Assembly (NCBI RefSeq): GCF_000001735.4
Contig: NC_003071.7
Span: 7,061,151-7,125,150 of the forward strand
Source: Arabidopsis thaliana
Lineage: Eukaryota > Streptophyta > Magnoliopsida > Brassicales > Brassicaceae
Reading direction: 5' to 3'
Length of the DNA: 64,000 bases
The translations under genes and the position numbers were made by a program. The notes under the pieces are model-generated. The model was not told where the DNA came from. It saw only the letters and a program-made list of their open reading frames with translations, and searched no databases. This document shows, one piece after another, positions 23,184 through 36,252 of this stretch. The first letter of the stretch is position 1. Each line of letters begins with the position of its first letter.

Positions 23184-24821
23184 TGTGGAAATCAAAACCT
23201 TGGAGATACTTGCAATAGATGATGATGAATTGCGATGGCTAGTACAAAGCCAAAGCAGAGACTGTGAAAATCAAACACAAGAGTCAGATTCATATGAATT
23301 AAACTATCCAAAACAATCAAAGAATCGAAATTTGAAACAAATAGCAAAAGGGTATGGAGAAGAGATCAGTACTGACCGATTTAAAGGAGAAAGGAAGAAT
23401 CTTTGAGGGGTTTGCAAATACCCAAAAGAGATTATCGAAAACCCAGAAGAAAAGTAGGTAAAGGTTACTTTTTTTTTTTTTTTAGTCACGGAGTTGAAAA
23501 GGACAGGAAGAGAAGATAAGCGGGGGAGAAAAGAGGGAAACGCCGATTCGTAAAACGCTTAAAGTAGACGGACGTGTCTCTATCAAACTAAAATAGAAGA
23601 TCGAAAGTAAGGGTCGGGTTTTAAAGGTAAGACCACTATCCGGACACTATCCACTACTGCGAAGTGCGAACCATGGTTTTAGATAGACCAATAGTTATTT
23701 CAATCTTTTTTGTTTTGAACATAGATTTCTTTAATTATGTATGTTGAACTTACTAATTAATATGGACTTTCTCATATTTATATGTTACTATTCCCTCTTT
23801 TCAAAATAATAGTAGATTTTTGAATGATTTAAGTAAATGACAAGTTTTCGGAGAGAAATTACAGACTAGGCATGTGATTATGGGGTATTCCGCTTTTTCG
23901 GGATAGGTAAGTTTGGTTTCTCAAGTATTTCAGAAACTGAAATTTTTACAAAAAATAACCGATTAAATTATCGGTGTAGTTTTTGGTTAATTCGGTTATT
24001 AATTTTAAAATCGAAATATTTGGTTATTATATTAAAATTTAGTTAAATTGGGAAGTCTAGTTCAAATCTAAATTGACACGAACCGAAAAGGCACCGAACA
24101 TAATATAAACCAAAATTCTAAAATACCTAAATAGATCTTCAATCTTTTGAACTAATTATCCAGAATCAAAAGAAACCGATCCAAACCGAACTGATGATAA
24201 TTTGGTCATGTAAAACCATTGATCCTCAATCTTTTAAACTAATTATCCAGAATCAAAAGAAATCGATCCAAACCGAACTGATGATAATTTCGTCATGTAA
24301 AACCATTGTGTAATATGTTTTCTTATGATGATAATTTGGTCATGTAAAATATGTTTTCATCTGTAAAGTGATTAAGATGATAATTTGGTCATGTAAACTA
24401 TGTTTTCATCTGTAAAGTGGTGGGCTGCACTTAGTCCAAATTGGCGTCATACTCTTTTCTATTAATTATAGCATTTATTGGTACAGATACGAATCGATTT
24501 TGATATATTTCAATATTATATCACACACATGTCCATTTCCATATATTAAGAACAAACCAATTGTAAAAAACAAAAAAAAGAACAAAACCACCTTTGGACC
24601 TTATCAATAGCTTGTTAAAATGACATTCAAGTACTTTTCTACATGTCTTAATTAGTTTCAGATGATCCTCACCATTACCATCTTTCACCCTTCCTTCCTC
24701 TCAAGAACTCATCTCCAATAAGGTAAGGAAAAAAAAACACTGGTTTTGCTTCTCTTTTCCTCAATCTTATTTCTTAAACAATCTTAATCATCTTTTAGGT
24801 GTTTCATCAAAAGTCTAAACC
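23184..24821. other. Divergent intergenic region between THY-1 and the Sec14-like gene
   Basis: Contains the THY-1 5' UTR and promoter side (to about 23500) and a Stowaway-like end fragment (TTCCCTCTTTTCAAAATAAT, near 23791). AACCGAACCG-type debris lies at 23880-24110 and a tandem duplication at 24134-24307. No gene is seen. Confidence 0.5.
24134..24307. repeat. 87-bp tandem duplication
   Basis: Units 24134-24220 and 24221-24307 both begin GATC(T/C)TCAATCTTTT and end GTCATGTAAAACCATT. Two shorter echoes (GATGATAATTTGGTCATGTA) follow at about 24327 and 24375. It lies 0.5 kb upstream of the Sec14-like start codon. Confidence 0.85.
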
Positions 24822-27708
24822 ATGGCTGACACCAAACAAGGTTATAAGTCAATGCATTTACCTTAACTAGCCATTGATACAATTTTTCCTCTTGCCTAAA
24901 ATGTTAATGTAAACCAATCATGTGTGGTTTAGATATGGAGAATTCAGAGGATGGAAGGAAGCTAGTGAAGATGAGCTCGCTTAAACAGAAAGCGATAAGC
25001 GCATCAAATAGATTCAAGAACTCTTTCAAGAAGAAGACTCGGAGGACCAGCAGCAAAATTGTGTCCGTAGCCAATACAGACGACATCAACGGGGACGATT
25101 ATCTGTCCGTGGAAGCGTTCCGTCAAGTCCTCGTCCTTGACGACCTTTTGCCCCCCAAACACGATGATCTTCACATGATGCTCAGGTTTTTATATTTTTC
25201 TTTAAGATCCCTACTAGGTCAAATGATGTGTTGTGGTATGAAATAAAATATCATGAAGTCAACTAATGGAAAAATTATACCAATCCAAACGAATATTTTA
25301 TTTGATGAGGAGCTGGTTTAATAGATGACCAAAAATTTGGTTGTCTTAACATTATAACATTTCATTAAATCTTCATATCTTAAAAAAAAAAATTGTTCAT
25401 CTCTTACAAGCGAATCAATAAATGTTTTACACTTTCATATAAATCCATAATTCATGATGAGTTTACAGCTAAATGTTACTTGTTGTAGATGATTATTGCG
25501 ATTGTAATATTATGATTTATTATGTTTAATCTCTACATAGATTCTTAAGGGCGAGAAAATTTGACAAAGAGAAAGCAAAGCAAATGTGGAGTGACATGCT
25601 TCAATGGAGGATGGATTTCGGAGTCGATACAATCATTGAGGTTAACTTTTTGTCCAAGAATCTTGGAACATCTTAGACTGATCATTTATATATACACAAT
25701 CTTTGACGAGTGATTTGTTTGGTTTATAATTTTTTTAATAATGAAGGATTTCGAGTTTGAAGAGATCGATCAAGTACTCAAACATTATCCGCAAGGTTAC
25801 CATGGAGTGGACAAAGAAGGCAGGCCGGTTTACATTGAGAGATTAGGTCAAATCGATGCAAACAAGCTGTTACAAGCGACTACAATGGACCGGTATGAGA
25901 AATACCATGTGAAAGAGTTCGAGAAGATGTTTAAGATCAAGTTCCCTTCTTGCTCTGCCGCAGCCAAGAAGCACATTGACCAAAGCACAACCATTTTTGA
26001 TGTCCAAGGAGTGGTTTGTCACATTTTTCTACCTCAATTCTTCTTTCGAAAATGTATAAATATGAAAAAATGTTTAAAACGATGTGTCATTTTTCAATTA
26101 CTAGGGGCTTAAGAACTTCAACAAATCCGCGAGAGAGCTGCTTCAGCGCCTTCTCAAGATCGATAATGACAATTACCCTGAGGTAGTTTAACCTCAAAAA
26201 GCTTATTACTCGTAGGTATAGTAACAAGTAACAACGTTGTAAATAAATTATTCTTCATAGACTTTGAACAGAATGTTCATCATCAATGCTGGTCCTGGAT
26301 TCCGGCTCTTGTGGGCTCCAATTAAAAAGTTCCTCGATCCAAAAACGACATCAAAGATTCATGTTCTTGGGAACAAATACCAACCCAAATTGCTCGAAGC
26401 CATAGACGCTAGGTAAGATTCTAGTCCTTAACTCAATGATATATCTTGCTTTGTATTATAACTAATTTTATACAAAAATCATCGTAATCTCGTTTTTTGT
26501 TTTAGCGAGTTGCCATATTTCTTTGGCGGCCTTTGTACTTGTGCAGACAAAGGTGGCTGTTTGCGATCTGACAAAGGCCCATGGAATGATCCTGAGCTTC
26601 TTAAGGTCAACTTTGGAGCTTAAAGCACCTTTTTAATTTAAAAGTTTTTCTGAGCCACTTACCAAATATAAGTGTGTTCTATGGAAAGCAGATAGCTAGG
26701 AACCCTGAAGCCAGATTCTCGACAATTTCAGAGGAAGACTACTTGCTTGTAGAAGAAGGAACATCAATGTCGATGGTCTTTGAAGTAAGCTAAGATTATG
26801 TTTACACCATGATATCTAATCAAGTACCAACCGCATTCTTTTATATGCATTAAATTTGTAGCCTCTAGAGAGAAACAAGATGAAAACCATCGAAGAGAAT
26901 GTGAGTGAGAAGCACATTGACGCGGTTGACAAGTTCATGGCTCTGTCTTTGCCACCGAAACCTCATTTAAAAACCCTAAGAAAAGGTATAAAAATCTACT
27001 CACACTAATTCTCAAGTCTGCAGATATATGTATTGCTCTAAAATTCCAATCTGTTTACGCCTCCTACATTGTTACGTAGGGAAAGAGCCACAAAAGAAAG
27101 ATGATAGCTTTCTTGTGGGAGGGGTTATTGCTTTTGTGATGGGAATTGTTGCAATGCTCCGGCTATCTAAAGCCGTTCCAAGGAAGCTTACTGATGTTGC
27201 ATTATTGACCAACTCAGTTTACTACGAGGAAGCAAAAATGTCTAAGCCAAACCAAGATGAAGTTTCAGCACCACCAGTCTCTAGCTCTGAGTACGTAATT
27301 ATGGTCAAACGTATGGCCGAGCTTGAAGAAAAGTACAAGTCCCTTGACTCAAAATCAGCAGATGAAGCTTTAGAGAAAGATGATAAACTTCAGGCTGCGC
27401 TGAACCGGGTTCAAGTGCTTGAGCATGAGTTATCTGAGACCAAAAAGGTAAGGTCTATATTACCTCAATCATCAAATCACTCGAATATGTAGTAATGATT
27501 GGTTTGGCTTCTTCTTTTTTCCGGCTTAGGCTTTGGATGAAACGATGGTTAACCAACAGGGTATTCTTGCATATATTGAGAAGAAAAATAAGAAGAAGAG
27601 AATGGTGAGACAAATCATTAAGAGAGCCTCTATAGTTAATACTACATTCTTGTCTACATATTTCTAAACATTTTGTTATATATTTCTTTTCAGTTCTTCA
27701 GGTTCTAA
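24822..27708 (+). CDS. Sec14-like phosphatidylinositol transfer protein (AtSFH family)
   Basis: Twelve exons join in phase: 24822-24840, 24933-25185, 25541-25640, 25747-26013, 26105-26182, 26261-26412, 26506-26605, 26692-26784, 26862-26985, 27080-27447, 27530-27604 and 27694-27708, giving 547 residues (AT2G16380 by position). A basic Ser/Lys N-terminus precedes a CRAL-TRIO N domain (about 75-130, [21 protein letters not shown]). The lipid-binding CRAL-TRIO domain follows (about 145-330, [55 protein letters not shown]). Near 415-435 is a hydrophobic stretch ([16 protein letters not shown]), then a coiled coil and a Lys-rich tail ([12 protein letters not shown]) like the PI(4,5)P2-binding nodulin-type tails of COW1/SFH1. 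Expected to exchange phosphatidylinositol and phosphatidylcholine at membranes and shape phosphoinositide signalling. COW1 (AT4G34580) is the likely block paralogue. Confidence 0.93.
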
Positions 27709-27991
27709 ATTCGCAAACAACGGTATCATCTCCCGCGAAAATATCAAATGAAAAGCAAGAGAGTGTTTCTCTTACAAATGAGGAATAGAAATGCATCTTA
27801 GAGGAACTAAACTCTCCAATCCGTACGGTTTTGTATATAACTTTGTTGTTAAACAAGAAGTGGATTTCGCCACTAGAGGTTTGTTTTAGGTGTTCTCTTG
27901 CAATTTAGAGTGCAAAAAAAACAAAAAAAAGAGTGCTTATTTTTGGGTGTTCTCGTGCAATATTCTTTTGTGGTGGGATTGTCAATTTCTA

Positions 27992-28218
27992 AGACCATTC
28001 TTATTGCAAGTCTCTTACTATAAATCTTAGATTCTTAGGCCTAATATAATCAGGAGAATATGTGAATAGTTAAGAAGAGTTCCTTAGCTAAGAGATAAAA
28101 GAAGGTTTAAGAGCTTCAAACCATTACAAAAGTTCTTAGTTACAATTTTTTCAATAAAATAATTCATAAAATAGTTAAGATTCAAAATTAAGAGCCTACC
28201 ATTAAGGTTGCTCTAACT
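27992..28218. mobile_element. MITE-like element A
   Basis: The left end (GACCATTCTTATTGCAAGTC, then TCTTACTATAAATCTTAG) and the inverted right end (GAGCAACCTTAATGGTAGGC, then TCTTAATTTTGAATCTTAA) are similar over about 40 bp. Non-coding, about 227 bp. Related to the element at 28446. Confidence 0.5.
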
Positions 28219-28445
28219 GTCCTTAACAAAATAGTTTGATGCAACATAATTGTTCTTGAAACTATTTACTTTTGAGTGAAGATATGCAAAGTTTGTGAGT
28301 GACTGAGAATAAACTAGGATGAGAAATTTTTAGCTAGTGAGTAATATAAGAAGAGGTTTTTGATAATTAAAGTTTTAGGTTCAAGGTGATTGCACAAGAG
28401 ATGGATTTCGGGTGTTGTTTGAGATGTCGACGCACTAGTAAGAGC

Positions 28446-28683
28446 CTAACCATCTTTATTGGTGGGTTCTTAGTAGAATTCTTGACATTTTTTATGTACA
28501 AAATAATAATTAAATATTAAGAGGTTTTTAATAAGAAGAGAGAGTGTATCAAAAATCTTTTAGTTAAGAGCTAATTTTACATTTTTAAGAATCCTTTTCT
28601 AATTTTTTATTCATATTTGATTTTATATAGTATTTTAAGAGGCTTTTAAAACTTTTTAAGAACCTATTGTTAATGATGCTATA
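28446..28683. mobile_element. MITE-like element B
   Basis: The left end AACCATCTTTATTGGTGGG-TTCTTAG and the inverted right end AGCATCATTAACAATAGG-TTCTTAAA pair as imperfect terminal inverted repeats. The ends resemble element A, only 230 bp away, so the two are members of one family inserted close together. Confidence 0.5.
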
Positions 28684-29768
28684 TAAGAAAAAAAAGAAGG
28701 ATTGACACATAGAGAGGGATATGCATTCTAGGGTGTGTGAGCGAAAGTTGTGTGTTTATTTTAAAATCATGATGTAACTTCTGTTTTATATTGGATTATG
28801 AGAAACTTGTCCAGCGTGAGTAATTAAGATCTGTCATATCAAATGATGGTTCCGTTAACAGATCAATATAACATGCATATGACAGATTCATATCTATCAA
28901 CGATGCCAAAGAGAGCTGCTCAAGAAGAAATCTTTGAATATCACTACAAAAGGCAATAACGAACAAACAAAGAAAAATTAAACTCATACAAAAAGTAAAC
29001 AAAGAAGTAAATAATTCAAATTATTGAACAAAGGACTATTGAACAATAAGATTAAATAAGACAAAGAAAAACATAAAATAAACTCTAGATGATCAAATAA
29101 GAAAGGGTGAGAAGCTATATACGGATCACGATAACTTTATGATCACCTAATTAAGCTAAATTTCATTTTGCAACTGGGAGATTAACAAACATTGAAAAGA
29201 AATCCATTAAAATCACTAAACACCTTAATCATCAATTCTCGTTGGTAGGGTATGCAAAACTCATCTAAAGTTGGCCTAGCCATTTCATGACTTAGATTAT
29301 GATTAGAAAGATCAAACCAAGTATTAACCGCATCCTCCATGATGAATCTAACCCTAAACATATGATGAATCAATTAATGATCACCTTAATCTATCAAACC
29401 CATAATCAATATATAAGAAATATATTACGAAATAAATAAATAAAGATAATATAAGGTTTGATGAATAAATCTTCAATAGCTTGAAAGGAAATATGAGAGC
29501 TTCATCATCAAAGAAACTTACAGAAATTAAAACTTGTTGTTGTTTTTTTTTTCAGATCCACCAGACTAATAGTATAAGAGGTGGCGGTAAGGCAAAATAA
29601 TAAAAGATAAATGGTGGTATTATATGGCTATTAACCATACTTTTTACCCCACCAGCTTACTAAATCAAAGAATAAAAATTCTTTAGCAAAAAATAAAATA
29701 GTAATAATATAATAATTATCAAAAAACAATTGTTTATAGTGTGAACACTAATAATAGTAAAGAATTTA

Positions 29769-29933
29769 CCAAGTGTCGTTATATCAACCGGTAAAGATCT
29801 TAGGCAAAGTTTAGAGATCGCCGGTTCGAGTGACGATCAGAATAAAACTAATATTACATGTTGTGGTTTCAGACCTATGAGATTACGAGTTTTGTTCCAG
29901 AATCTTCTGCTATTCAAAAAAAACATTATAATG
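29769..29933 (+). mobile_element. SINE (tRNA-derived short retroelement)
   Basis: Begins near AAGTGTCGTTATATCAACCG with a box A-like TATATCAACCGG and, about 45 bp on, a clear polymerase III box B (GGTTCGAGTGAC). It ends in an A-rich tail (TTCAAAAAAAA) and is flanked by the direct repeat AAGAATTTA at 29760-29768 and 29934-29942. The length of about 165 bp fits Brassicaceae SINEs. Confidence 0.65.
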
Positions 29934-32410
29934 AAGAATTTAAATTCATTGAACAAAGAACAAAATGGATTAAAACTTGTATTTGACAGTTTTATACCCT
30001 TGTGTCATATTATTTTTCTATTTAGATATTTAATATAGAAATAAATGTTCTCACAGATTTATTTCTTTTAATTTTGTAAAACTTATGCTACTTTCCTATT
30101 ATTCTATTTTTCTATTATTTTAACTTGCATCTAAGTTATTAAATAACTTTTTTTATGTCAGATATATCGTAATATTTTATTTTAAAGTTTTATATTATTT
30201 TTGATGTATTTAAAATATTTTTATATATTATTCACGTGTATACCGAGAACAAATTTTTTTATAACACATTCAATAAAGTAACGATTCAGATTTTACCTTA
30301 ATTTTTTTGCTAGTTTTTACTGTCATTGTTTTCGATTTTTTATTTTCCAGAAAAGAAAAAAATACGTGAAAAGAAAGAAAAAAAATCTTAAACTCGTTTA
30401 TGACGTACTTTAGCATCTAGTGGCATATGTAAAAATTAGACAATATTTTGTGCGGGTGGGTAATGCAGTAAATAAGTTAAACTTGGTTTTCATAGGGATT
30501 GACCAATTATTAGAGCAGGTGTACTTTAAGAAAAAGTTGGAAGATTAGTCAAACTGAACACATATAATAATCGAGTTATTCATATTAATATTCCATACCT
30601 TTTATAAAGGTTAAACTATAACTAAACTATTTAATTCACATAAGAATTCTCTTTATATTCCCCACCACTCTCCTCTTAAAGTTGTGAATTTGGTAAAGTT
30701 ATTTTGTCCTTATGAATGATTGAAACCACACTTCTCTTCTAAATATGATTCTTAGGTTATTCGGTTGACTATCAACACTGTAACGTTTAACGATTTGTTG
30801 AAACTTACTTTAGAAAAGTTGCCCATGTCATTTTTCTATGCAATGTTTTGGCAAATTATTCGATTAAATAAATTAGTTATCAGAGCTTTTGGTTATCTCA
30901 TAAATTACTCAGATGACAAAAAAAAAAAAATGAAATTAATATGTTTGAAGAAAAAAAAATAGATGTCCCAAATGATGGAAACAAATGGATGTCCAAAGTG
31001 ATCAGTGGCATGAAGTATTCATGCACAAATGGACAAAGTGGATTGGAATTTAATTTGAAATATCACTGATGTATAAGGTGGAGAATTAATGAGCTCATCA
31101 ATACGAGACACGAATAGAAGCTGACCGGACAAGAGTTTACTCCGATCATTCCATCCTTTACCGAACCAAAAGAAGAAGACTTAATTACCCCCAAATCAAT
31201 ATATGCTCGAACAAATGGCCGGTTTGTTTCCTTTCATAAAGAGGTGTTCAAAACATTAGCCGAACGAGCATTTAGAGGCTCATGCATGTCCTCAAATCTC
31301 AACTTTCCTAAGTCGGATCTAGATACATTTAAATACTAGCTAACCACTAGTTAATTTCAAGTGGGACATTGAGGAGCAAGACATGAGAGATTCTAGAGAA
31401 CTAAGAGGCTTCTCCTTTGACTCAAGAACACGTTCAAACACACATAAAAACGTGTAAAAGAAGACCCCCAAGATCTTCCATAGATGCCCCAAGCGTGCCT
31501 CTTGTTTTTTTTTGTGCCCTGATCATTAAACAATCAATCGACTAGTTTTATTTAAAAATCCGCAAATCTTATTTCCCTTTTACGTTTTGTGACCATTGAT
31601 CCTAGCAAAGTTCGAGCTCTTTATAAGCTTAGCTATTTGTCTCATTTGATTCAAATCTTTATCAATAAAAATCAGAGTTTTCTTTTTAACTTTGGACTTG
31701 TCTTTCTTGGATTTCTTCTCACTGCTGGTATTCCATTAAATTTATGTGTATCTTTGGATTCACTTAGACTTAGGTTTGTTGTCTCATCACAAGGGCGTTA
31801 ATATCCTTGAGGGTCGTTCTTCGATCCACCATCTATATTCCGTCGGCTTATAGCTCAAACCACTTTGTTTGTTCTTTTCGTTTTTTGGCTACGCAAACAG
31901 CCACAATATCCAATATTCTAACTTGATCTTCAAAATGCCCTCGACAAATTACCACACTAGTATTTCAAGATTTTTTGTTTTTCTTGATTTATAGAACAAC
32001 TTCGTTTGCTCTATGAGATCAATCAATCTTAAAATGAACTATCCAAATAACAACCTATAATCTTGAAGCTGTCCTCCTATAAGTGTTTTTTTACATTAAA
32101 TATTGCTTAGATATTAGGCTTAAATCGTAATTAATTTTAGGAAAAAGATGACTAGCTATACGAATTATACCAGTATACATGGTCTCACATGCGAAATATA
32201 CTATTATATCTCCAACTACACGAAGTTTATGTATTGCATGACCACATATATGAACTGTAAAACGTTATGTGGTTAACACCATAGACATACAATTCCGGTA
32301 CACCGACTGGTTAACTCCAGCGTTGCCTAGCATTGACCAACAAAAAATTTCGAAAAAAACTTTAAAATTATTTTTATCTTTTATCAAAACACATAAATAA
32401 AGAAACTTAG

Positions 32411-32670
32411 TACTCTCTATTTCAATTTATTTGTACTTTATTATTACGTACACACAGATTAAAAATCACAAAAATTTCATTTAATTTACATTTTTATTAT
32501 AAAACATTATTAATTACAACTAATTCATAAAATTAGAAAACATGTAGTAAAATATTATTGGTCAAAATTACTAATACATTTAATTGTTGCATATAAAAAT
32601 AAAATAACCTTTATTTTGCGCAACAATACTTTTTGGGTTAAACTACAAATAAATTGAAACAATGGAGTCA
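32411..32670. mobile_element. Stowaway-like MITE
   Basis: Left CTCTCTATTTCAATTTATTT-GTA and the inverted right end CTCCATTGTTTCAATTTATT-TGTA form terminal inverted repeats close to the Stowaway consensus CTCCCTCCGTTTC. Non-coding and AT-rich. A TA flanks the left end; the right flank is not clean. Confidence 0.5.
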
Positions 32671-32708
32671 TCTATATATACATTTTGGCAGCCATTTTAG
32701 CAAATAAA

Positions 32709-33402
32709 TCCTACAGTTGGACTTATTTACAACCCAATGCCATTAGCATTAAAAGTTTTTTCCAAAATAATTAATTTTACATTAAATTTTTAATTTAAAT
32801 TGTCAATCACATTATCAATCAAATTTAATTCAAACAAACTTCACATCAATCCCTTAAAATTAGCATAAACTTCACATTAATTATTTAGACATGAAAATAT
32901 TTATTTAAAGATTTAAATCTTCTAAATTTTTGCTTTTAGAGTTATTATATTATTACCTAAAAGGCAAAAAATATTAATTTTTTAAATATTATTATTTGTA
33001 TATTTAAACTTCATAAAACATTATTAATATTTGAATTTATAAAAAGTTTAATCTATCAAAAATAATTAACATCATTATATAATATATAGAGTTTTAAAAA
33101 ATCTCAAAACAAATTTCGTCATATTTTATGATTCGAAATTTTAAGAATGAACATATATTAACCAATTGGCAAAAAATGTGTGGGTTCAACGTCCCGCAAC
33201 GACTAAAATATTTTGACAATGATTCATAAACATATTATAAATAACATCAATATTAATAAAATAAACAGTTTTTTTTTGTGGACGGGTTTGGCAGGACGTT
33301 ACTTAGTAACAATGGTAAACTATAAAATAATTTATATATTTTTATATATATTAATTTTAGAAAATGAATTGTCTTCGCGGTGTACCAATGGTTAAAATCT
33401 AG
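32709..33402 (+). mobile_element. Degenerate non-autonomous Helitron
   Basis: The 3' end TCGCGGTGTACCAATGG-TTAAAATCTAG at 33402 is a mutated form of the hairpin-plus-CTAG end seen intact at 51748-51777. The preceding 100 bp (GACGTTACTTAGTAACAA) also resemble that element. The proposed 5' start, TCCTAC at 32709, is tentative. Confidence 0.45.
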
Positions 33403-33731
33403 TGGAGTATTAAAATCAAAACAACTAACTTCTTTAGACTTATGGTGGCCAACAAAGCAACAACGGGAAAGTGGTCTCCTTTCAACTTTTTCTTTCTCCC
33501 CCATTTTCATGAAATATTAAAAATATCTCAAAAGAGCATAATACGACATTAATTTGCATTAATCGTCAAGTTGCAATTATGTGTCTAATCATATTTACAA
33601 TGCTACACAAATAAATATATTATAGTTATCAATAAACTCTCTAATTTGGCGTCTTGTTTCTCCCTTACCATTTGAGAACTCAATTTTTCTCCAAGAGAAA
33701 AACAAGAATTCCAAGGAGAGATAATTAAGTT

Positions 33732-34407
33732 ATGGGTATGTCACCATTAACGGTGAAGAAACTTGGTTTCATCTTCATGATTGTTTCAGCTTCTGCTCTT
33801 TCTGTCTCCTTTGCAGGTTTCACTTCTCTCACCCACTCTCTTCTGTTTTGTTGCAGCTTTTCTCTATACTTCATGTGCGCAAGAAATTCTTTAGTCCTTG
33901 TTAGAAAGAAATGATCACAATTGTATAATCTTTAGTCCTTGTTAGAAAGAAATGATCAATATTGTAGTTTGTCGTTGTGTAAAGAAACTACTAAACAATG
34001 ATGATCATGATTTAGTTATACTGTATGTACAATTAAGTAACCTATTTTTCTTATAGATGTAACAAATAAACTTCTTTTGTTATGCAGGCCGACCATCGAT
34101 TTTTGTTCATAAAAAAATAAATCTTCGCGAAGAGGTTAGTCTAACTAACATATGAAGGGGAATGTGTTTCATGTAACTTTGTGCATAAATAAGCATACAT
34201 TTTCTAAATTTGAATACATAATAAATCTTTTTTGCTTTCAATAAATAATTTTGGAGCTGAATTTGGTTAAATGATAATGTGACTCAGATGGTGGAAAGAA
34301 GCATGCATGAGCATGAGAGGCTTCTAAGAATGAACACAAAGGATTATGGGAACAACAGTCCGTCACCTAGACTTGAGAGACCTCCTTTCAAGCTTATACC
34401 CAATTGA
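33732..34407 (+). CDS. CIF1: CIF1, Casparian strip integrity factor precursor
   Basis: Exons 33732-33816, 34088-34134 and 34288-34407 join in phase to 83 residues. The first 28 residues form a signal peptide (LGFIFMIVSASALSVSFAG). A short variable pro-region follows (RPSIFVHKKINLREE, MHEHERLLRMNTK). The C-terminus is the mature peptide, beginning DYGNNSPSP and ending RPPFKLIPN. Established knowledge: the Tyr after Asp is sulfated by TPST; the peptide is made in the root stele, diffuses to the endodermis and is sensed by GSO1/SGN3 (with GSO2) to complete the Casparian strip. The match to CIF1 (AT2G16385) in the mature region looks exact. Its block paralogue is CIF2 (AT4G34600). Confidence 0.96.
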
Positions 34408-34665
34408 TGACATTAGAATTGGTTCTAATCCATCCTTAAATAATATATACATATATAGGTAGAATTAGTTTCAGTGACTATATAGTTCCATCGAAATTTG
34501 GAGATGTAATATAAATAAAGGTAAGAAGCTAGCTTGAGCTATGCTATACTCTTATATTTGGTGTGCTGCATAGATTTTGGCATTTTGCCATACATCCATG
34601 GCATCACAATCATGTGTCTTTGTTTTTGGTTTTCAAATATATATTTATGTTGCATGCAATATTAT

Positions 34666-34703
<38 letters not shown>

Positions 34704-36252
34704 ATTTGAATTCTTACTATTAGACAGAGATAGTCTAACAGTAAAAAATTTGTGATTTGAGTTCTATAACGGTTCGCTAATAATTTCTAATCAACCTCTA
34801 GATCTATTATTATGATATTTTCTGAGAAATTCCTTAGGCATGACGATTTTTAATCTATATGAATTTACATCGAATTTTATTGTTTTTCTTGTTTTAGTTA
34901 ACAATTTTTCTGTTTAGTTTGATTTCAACACTAAGAACTTTCCGTGTGAACAAAAGAACTTTGTGAATCTGATCCTTAAGTATTATAATGAACTCTTAAT
35001 TTGAGGGACTTACTTGAAGTCTAATTTGATATATGTCAATTACCAATTAAGAAAGCCTTCCCATTTGTTTGATACAACACAATCGAGGTGACACTAGTAT
35101 GGCCAAAGAGATAGTTCACGATAGAAAATCAAAAATCAAACTTTGCCTCACCAAAGATTGATGTAGTAGAAACTAAAAACACCATGAGAAACTCTCATGT
35201 TAGAAAATCAAAATTCAAATAATAATCAAAATAAATTTATATTCAAGAGTTGTATATATATATATATATATACTAGAGTCGTCGGATGCATCTAAACCAT
35301 AGTCCTTGATTCATATATGTGACGTTTTCATCTCCACAAATGGGTAATTGTGTTATTACATAGTTTAACCAAGACGACATCGTCTATATACAACCATTTA
35401 GGGCATGTGTTGTCCAAATTATTTTTGCTATGAATCATAGCGTATAACAATGTTTGTACCAATTTTGTATTATTATTCAAGTCAAAACATAAAAAAAATG
35501 TTTGTTTTTGGTCAATGACCTTTACGTAAGTCACATACAAAATAAAATTGTAAGAAAGATGCATATAGAATCTTTAAAGCATTCTGAAATTTGATAAAAG
35601 TAGACATTAATAATGAGAGTGGAATAATATAATTATATGCTTATATACATCTTTCTTACAAATTCATTTTGTCTATGACCCTTTACTAATTTAGATAATT
35701 ACATACTCTTATCACCTCTCTCTTAGTTACAGTTAATGAATTATGAACAAAAATATGGTAATATGACATTAATGTGTTTAACCTTCGAAAGATATATCGA
35801 TGGCGCAAGTAAAAAAAAGAGTTGAAACGAGTTTTTAAAAGAGAGACAATTTACATGAGATATTTTTCGTTTTAATTCTTAGAATTGAAACTGTTAGTTA
35901 CTCTCAATTTTGTTCATTAAACACTCTCATTATTGATTTCTCTTATCAGCACTGATGGTATTAGACCTGTGGCACCAATAGCACCTCTTGAGGGGTTTTA
36001 TGCAAATCCAAAAGTTAAAGATGTCAATTGGAATTGGAAGTAATTCAAAGGGCTTTTATGCAAAAGTTTGTTTTTCTCATAAAAGTTTAAATGGACCGGA
36101 CTATAGTCTGGGTCGCAATTAAAATCGCTTCAAATTCCCGAGTCAGAGTCTCTCAGCTTCGAAGCACGAGCGAGCGAGGCAAACCAAAAAGAATCCAATT
36201 TACATCATCTTCTCCAAAATTCAGCTCGAAATTTTCAACCTTTACTGGTTTA
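34408..36252. other. Intergenic, CIF1 to DRD1
   Basis: CIF1 3' UTR, a (TA)n microsatellite and AT-rich sequence. A SINE-like stretch near 34725-34800 (GGTTCGCTAATAA) is too degenerate to call. The first 160 bases before the chosen DRD1 start are probably its 5' UTR. Confidence 0.45.
34673..34699. repeat. (TA)n microsatellite
   Basis: An uninterrupted TA run of about 27 bp, 270 bp after the CIF1 stop codon. A shorter run is at 35254-35271. Confidence 0.9.

Larger units (their letters stand above)
27709..33731. other. 6-kb repeat-rich intergenic region
   Basis: No host gene is supported between the Sec14-like gene and CIF1. Recognised repeats (MITEs, a SINE, a Stowaway-like MITE and a degenerate Helitron) are listed separately. 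30960-31900 is less AT-rich, non-coding and may be a solo-LTR fragment, but I could not find paired ends. Minus-strand frames at 28796-29373 have no recognisable domain. Confidence 0.45.

Noticed and set aside
28796..29373. Two minus-strand frames of about 65 residues
   Set aside because: No domain, no splice logic joining them and AT-rich composition; not supportable as genes.
30960..31900. Possible Athila-like solo LTR
   Set aside because: Composition is suggestive, but no paired ends, primer site or target duplication were seen.
34725..34880. Second possible SINE (GGTTCGCTAATAA box B-like)
   Set aside because: No box A at the right spacing, no tail and no target duplication could be found.
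36091..36252. Upstream ATG extending DRD1 by 54 residues
   Set aside because: The extra sequence looks like transcribed 5' UTR and no family member I know has it; kept only as an alternative start.
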